Positions 60,773 to 64,000 of a stretch of DNA of 64,000 bases are shown piece after piece. Source of the DNA: an uncultured Prevotellaceae bacterium (GTDB lineage: Bacteria; Bacteroidota; Bacteroidia; Bacteroidales; Bacteroidaceae); contig CAMKSE010000007.1 in NCBI GenBank assembly GCA_946415365.1, positions 77,566 through 141,565 on the forward strand, in the 5' to 3' direction. Each line of letters begins with the position of its first letter. The stretch's first letter is position 1. The notes under the pieces were generated by a model. It was not told the origin of the DNA and ran no database searches. It saw only the letters and a program-made list of their open reading frames with translations. The translations under genes were made by a program, and so were the position numbers.

Positions 60773-60808
60773 CTAGTATTTCTAGTTTGACTAGTATGAC
60801 TAGTACAC
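60773..60808 (-). repeat. 9-base CTAGT repeat in the nuoH-nuoI spacer
   Basis: CTAGTATTT, CTAGTTTGA, CTAGTATGA and CTAGTACAC are four direct units on the plus strand. The same unit is coding at 33811-33837. Confidence 0.75.
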
Positions 60809-60809
60809 C

Positions 60810-61898
60810 TTATTTAATATATAAGCCGAGAGCCACGACAATCGTCATCAGCACGAGGTTGATGAGACCCAACGGCATCAAGTACTTCCATTCCAGTTTC
60901 AGAATCTGGTCGATACGCAGACGTGGGAACGTCCACTTAATCCACATCAGGATCCACACCAGTCCGAACGTCTTGCCCATAAACCATACGATGCCGGGAA
61001 TATAGTTCATGCACGTGTCAATGCCATCGACACCCACATTAATCGGAGCCCAGCCACCCAGGAACACCGTAGCGGCGATACCTGCGATGATAAAGAGGTT
61101 CAGGAACTCTGCCAGATAGAAGAAGCCGAAGCCCATACCCGAATACTCCGTATGGTGTCCGGCTGTCAACTCACTCTCAGCCTCTGCCATATCGAACGGG
61201 CCACGGTTCGCCTCCGCATTACCTGCGATGAGAAACACGAAGAAGGCAATCAGCGCAGGGATATGCCCCTGGAAGATGAGCCACTTCCATGGCCCAGTCT
61301 GTGCCTCAACAATCTCACTCATCTGCATCGTACCCGTCAGTACGACGGCCGTGATCAGACACAGGCAGAGCGACATCTCGTACGAGATCATCTGCACGGC
61401 ACCACGCATGGCCGAAACCACAGAGTACTTGTTGTTCGAGCCCCATCCGGCGAGGAAGATGCCCACCACACCGATAGAAGAGATGGCTGTCAGCAGGAAC
61501 ACGCCCACATTGAAGTCCAGCACCGTGGCGCCGTTGTTCCAAGGTAGGAACGAGAAGGCACCCACAGAGCCTGCAATCACTAAGAGCGGAGCCACGAGGT
61601 AAAGCAACTTGTCGGCCTTATCGACGATGAATATCTCCTTGATGAGCATCTTCAGCACATCGGCAAATACCTGCAGCAAGCCCCAGTAACCTACTCGCAT
61701 CGGGCCCAGACGGCACTGGAAGTAGGCACACACCTTACGCTCCATGAATATCAGTGCAATAGCAATCAGCGCGTATCCTACAAGAATGCCTGTGCCGACC
61801 AATATGCACTCAATCAATATCGCCAACCAGTCGGGACATCCTACCGTCACACGGAGCAGTTGGTCGAACCATTGTGTTATAATAGAAAAGTCGAACAT
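60810..61898 (-). CDS. nuoH: NADH-quinone oxidoreductase subunit H
   Basis: This 362-residue eight-helix subunit forms part of the quinone channel. Conserved motifs include ALIFMERKVCAYFQCRLGPM, GWGSNNKYSVVSAMRGAVQM and NRGPFDMAEAESELTAGHHT followed by EYSGMGFGFFYLAEF. The spacer to nuoCD is 42 bases and has an 8-base repeat. All key acidic residues of the family are visible. Confidence 0.97.
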   Translation of the reverse strand: MFDFSIITQWFDQLLRVTVGCPDWLAILIECILVGTGILVGYALIAIALIFMERKVCAYFQCRLGPMRVGYWGLLQVFADVLKMLIKEIFIVDKADKLLYLVAPLLVIAGSVGAFSFLPWNNGATVLDFNVGVFLLTAISSIGVVGIFLAGWGSNNKYSVVSAMRGAVQMISYEMSLCLCLITAVVLTGTMQMSEIVEAQTGPWKWLIFQGHIPALIAFFVFLIAGNAEANRGPFDMAEAESELTAGHHTEYSGMGFGFFYLAEFLNLFIIAGIAATVFLGGWAPINVGVDGIDTCMNYIPGIVWFMGKTFGLVWILMWIKWTFPRLRIDQILKLEWKYLMPLGLINLVLMTIVVALGLYIK

Positions 61899-61940
61899 AT
61901 TACTTCAATTTTTCAATTTTCCAATTCTTCAATTCTTCGA
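61899..61940 (-). repeat. 8-base ATTGAAGA repeat in the nuoCD-nuoH spacer
   Basis: On the coding strand ATTGAAGA, ATTGGAAA, ATTGAAAA and ATTGAAG follow each other directly. Confidence 0.65.
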
Positions 61941-63554
61941 CTAACGGTCGATATCAGGAATAACCACATCAATAGCCGCACACGTCGCAATCAGGTCGGC
62001 AATCTTCTGGCCGCGAAGCATCGGGTCGAAGGCACCTACCAGCGAAAGGCCCATCGGACGCATCTTCATGCGGTACGGGCTCTTGTCGCCACGCGAGTCG
62101 AGATAAACGCCGAACTCACCGGCTACACCCTCCACAGAGAAGTACCACTGTCCTTCAGGCACCTTGATAATCGGCTTCTGCTTAACATAGAAGTCTCCCT
62201 CTGGGATGTTGTCGATCAGCTGCTCGATGATATTCAGGCTCTGGTACATCTCGTTGATGTGAACGAGGTAACGATCCATAGAGTCACAGCCGTTGAGCGT
62301 GCACTGCTCCCACTCCACCTTGTCATACATGTCGTACGGGTGGTTCTTTCTCACGTCGTTCTTCCAACCGGAGGCACGTCCAGCAGGACCTGTCACAGCG
62401 TAGTTGACACAATCTTCCAGATTCATCGGACCACAGTTCTCCAGACGGTTGTGCGTAATGACGTTATCACCGAAAATGTCCATATATTCCTGAATCATCG
62501 GACGCAGGTACCTCACGAGATCCTTACAGTTCTTAACGAAGTTTGGATCGATATCGTCCTGCAGTCCACCTATTCTATAATAGTTCTGAATCAGACGACC
62601 ACCGGTGGTCTCCTCCATGCAGTTCAGCACGTGCTCACGATCACGCATGCCGTAAAGCATACCCGTCAGCGCACCCAGGTCCTGAGCCACACACGAGGTA
62701 TAGAGCAGGTGGGAGTCTAAACGCTGCAGCTCATCCATAATCGTACGGATGTACTTGATGCGGTCTGTCAACTCTACCTCCATAGCCTCCTCGATCACAC
62801 CCACCAGAGCGTGACGGTGCTGCATAGCACCCAGATAGTTCAGACGGTCAGTCAGAGCCAGCGTCTGCGGATAGGTCATGCTCTCCCACATCTTCTCGAT
62901 GGCCCGGTGGATATAGCCGAGGTGAGGATAGATCCGTTTTACCGTCTCACCGTTCAGCACCGTCTGCAAACGCAACACACCATGAGTGGCCGGATGCTGA
63001 GGACCAATGTTGATTACATAATCGTCGGTATCAAAGAGCCTGTTCTTCTTGGTCTGCAGATAACCGTCCTTGTCGATGTAGTACTCCAGACCATAGTCTG
63101 GCTCCACATCGTCCTCCAGCTTATACTGATCGTTGTACTCCCAGTCCTTACGGAAAGGATAGCCCTTGAAGTCTGAACGCAGGAACAGACGACGCATATC
63201 GGGATGACCCAGAAATGCTATTCCATAGAAGTCGTAAACCTCACGCTCGAGCAAGTCAGCCACGCGCCAAATGTTACTAACGGTAGGCAGATAGGACATC
63301 ATCTGACCATCCGTCTCGCCTGTTCCATTTGATGACATACCATCGCCACAGACCTGTGTCTTGGCTATCATCTTCACAGTGCAGCGCTCATGGGTATTGG
63401 TATTCTCGAGGATATATACACAGCCAAGGCCTTCCTCCTTACCGAAATCCTCGCCCACGATGGTGACAAGATAGTCAAAGCCCTTCTTGTCCTTCAAGTT
63501 CTGCATCTCATGTGCGAACTTGTCAAAATCAAATGATAAGAATGCTAACTTCAT
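61941..63554 (-). CDS. nuoCD: Fused NADH-quinone oxidoreductase subunits C and D
   Basis: This 537-residue fusion has NuoC in residues 1 to about 170 ([38 protein letters not shown] and [18 protein letters not shown]). NuoD follows ([40 protein letters not shown] and GASGWKND-type site [19 protein letters not shown]). NuoC/D form the quinone pocket with NuoB and H. The start overlaps the nuoB stop (ATGA). Fusion is known in several bacterial phyla including Bacteroidetes. Confidence 0.97.
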   Translation of the reverse strand: MKLAFLSFDFDKFAHEMQNLKDKKGFDYLVTIVGEDFGKEEGLGCVYILENTNTHERCTVKMIAKTQVCGDGMSSNGTGETDGQMMSYLPTVSNIWRVADLLEREVYDFYGIAFLGHPDMRRLFLRSDFKGYPFRKDWEYNDQYKLEDDVEPDYGLEYYIDKDGYLQTKKNRLFDTDDYVINIGPQHPATHGVLRLQTVLNGETVKRIYPHLGYIHRAIEKMWESMTYPQTLALTDRLNYLGAMQHRHALVGVIEEAMEVELTDRIKYIRTIMDELQRLDSHLLYTSCVAQDLGALTGMLYGMRDREHVLNCMEETTGGRLIQNYYRIGGLQDDIDPNFVKNCKDLVRYLRPMIQEYMDIFGDNVITHNRLENCGPMNLEDCVNYAVTGPAGRASGWKNDVRKNHPYDMYDKVEWEQCTLNGCDSMDRYLVHINEMYQSLNIIEQLIDNIPEGDFYVKQKPIIKVPEGQWYFSVEGVAGEFGVYLDSRGDKSPYRMKMRPMGLSLVGAFDPMLRGQKIADLIATCAAIDVVIPDIDR

Positions 63555-64000
63555 GCCATCTCCTCCTCTACTTTAAAATCCTCTGGCACATCCGTCACCA
63601 CGATCGGCTCGCGACGATGGTCGCCATGCTTCGAGCGGAAGGTCAACTCCTCGTTCGACACACCCAGTGCAGCTTCCTCAGCAGTCTGCTTGTGATTAGC
63701 ACCCCCAAAGAACTTTTCGGCCTTCACCTTACGCTGCAGCTGCATCATACCATACATGATGGCCTCCGGACGCGGGGGACAGCCAGGAATAAACACATCG
63801 ACGGGCACAATCTCCTCGATACCCTTCACAACATGATAGCTCGACTTGAACGGACCGCCGCTAATGGCACAACCACCGACGGCAATCACGTACTTCGGCT
63901 CAGCCATCTCGTCATACAGACGCTTCAGCGCAGGAGCCATCTTATGTGTGATGGTACCAGCGCACATGATCAGGTCGGCCTGACGGGGAGAGTTACGCGT
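63551..64000 (-). CDS. nuoB: NADH-quinone oxidoreductase subunit B (truncated by the window)
   Basis: The gene runs off the right edge; 149 residues of its C-terminal part are visible. [20 protein letters not shown] and [20 protein letters not shown] are the conserved NuoB segments with cluster N2 cysteines; [18 protein letters not shown] is upstream. The first ATG within the window is at 63967, but the frame continues to the edge. The C-terminal tail after [10 protein letters not shown] (about 60 residues) is charged and longer than in many NuoB proteins. Confidence 0.96.
   Translation of the reverse strand, partial: TRNSPRQADLIMCAGTITHKMAPALKRLYDEMAEPKYVIAVGGCAISGGPFKSSYHVVKGIEEIVPVDVFIPGCPPRPEAIMYGMMQLQRKVKAEKFFGGANHKQTAEEAALGVSNEELTFRSKHGDHRREPIVVTDVPEDFKVEEEMA

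Noticed and set aside
59352..61940. CRISPR-like array in the nuo spacers
   Set aside because: Units are 7-9 bases without spacers of CRISPR length and without cas genes.
61860..62720. Open frame of 286 codons opposite nuoCD
   Set aside because: It lies antisense to the conserved NuoD part; the His/Thr/Val-rich composition is a shadow of codon use on the other strand.

Overview
The window looks like the chromosome of a member of Bacteroidales, most likely a Prevotella-type organism. Many genes are preceded by the Bacteroidetes promoter signature (TTTG, about 20 bases, TAnnTTTG). Shine-Dalgarno sequences are mostly absent. The gene content includes a nuoCD-fused complex I operon that has no nuoEFG after nuoN, DUF3078 and PorT-like outer-membrane proteins, a lipoprotein serpin, and a gliding-motility/T9SS type B C-terminal domain protein. 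The species cannot be fixed from this sequence alone. No tRNA, rRNA, CRISPR array, phage or insertion sequence was seen.

Bases 1-27,362 form a surface-polysaccharide region. It starts inside a nucleotidyltransferase/PLP-enzyme fusion, followed by an ornithine-cyclodeaminase-family protein, an alkaline-phosphatase-superfamily (LtaS-like) membrane transferase and a deacetylase-like protein. Next comes a block for acyl decoration: MBOAT, its SGNH partner, three acyltransferase-3 proteins and a sialate-O-acetylesterase-like SGNH protein. After that lie eleven glycosyltransferase genes (eight GT4-type, one of them a double-domain fusion, and three closely related plus one distinct GT2... counted gene by gene: seven GT4 genes and four GT2 genes), UDP-galactopyranose mutase and a hexapeptide acetyltransferase. 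The galactopyranose mutase suggests a galactofuranose-containing glycan. Transcription changes direction repeatedly, with divergent promoters in short spacers and convergent genes that touch or overlap. This looks like a mosaic built gene by gene. No clear flippase or polymerase is inside the window.

Bases 27,363-39,900 are mostly core functions: two small winged-helix-like proteins, aspS, a DUF1573 protein, a DUF3078 outer-membrane protein, yidC followed by an S9 peptidase, an ECF sigma factor coupled to a membrane-spanning beta-barrel protein, a small lipoprotein and a serpin. Bases 40,114-44,750 hold a three-gene unit, MFS - DUF1846 - MFS. Bases 44,768-49,490 are a leftward operon: LysM/periplasmic-binding protein, PorT-like protein, POT peptide transporter, endonuclease/exonuclease/phosphatase-family protein. 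Then come the CHU_C-type protein, uvrA, guanine deaminase and the leftward nuo operon (nuoB, CD, H, I, J, K, L, M, N), which runs off the right edge within nuoB.

The most unusual signals are not genes. (i) A composite palindromic repeat sits in frame inside two unrelated proteins, at 9163-9223 and 36761-36828. (ii) Short tandem arrays with 7-, 8- or 9-base units occur in operon spacers and also inside coding sequences, where they encode part of a glycosyltransferase, a signal peptide and a transporter segment. (iii) A three-armed repeat with alternative pairings follows the serpin. (iv) The MFS-DUF1846-MFS unit and the nucleotidyltransferase-fusion/LtaS-like cluster are candidate pathways without an obvious described function.
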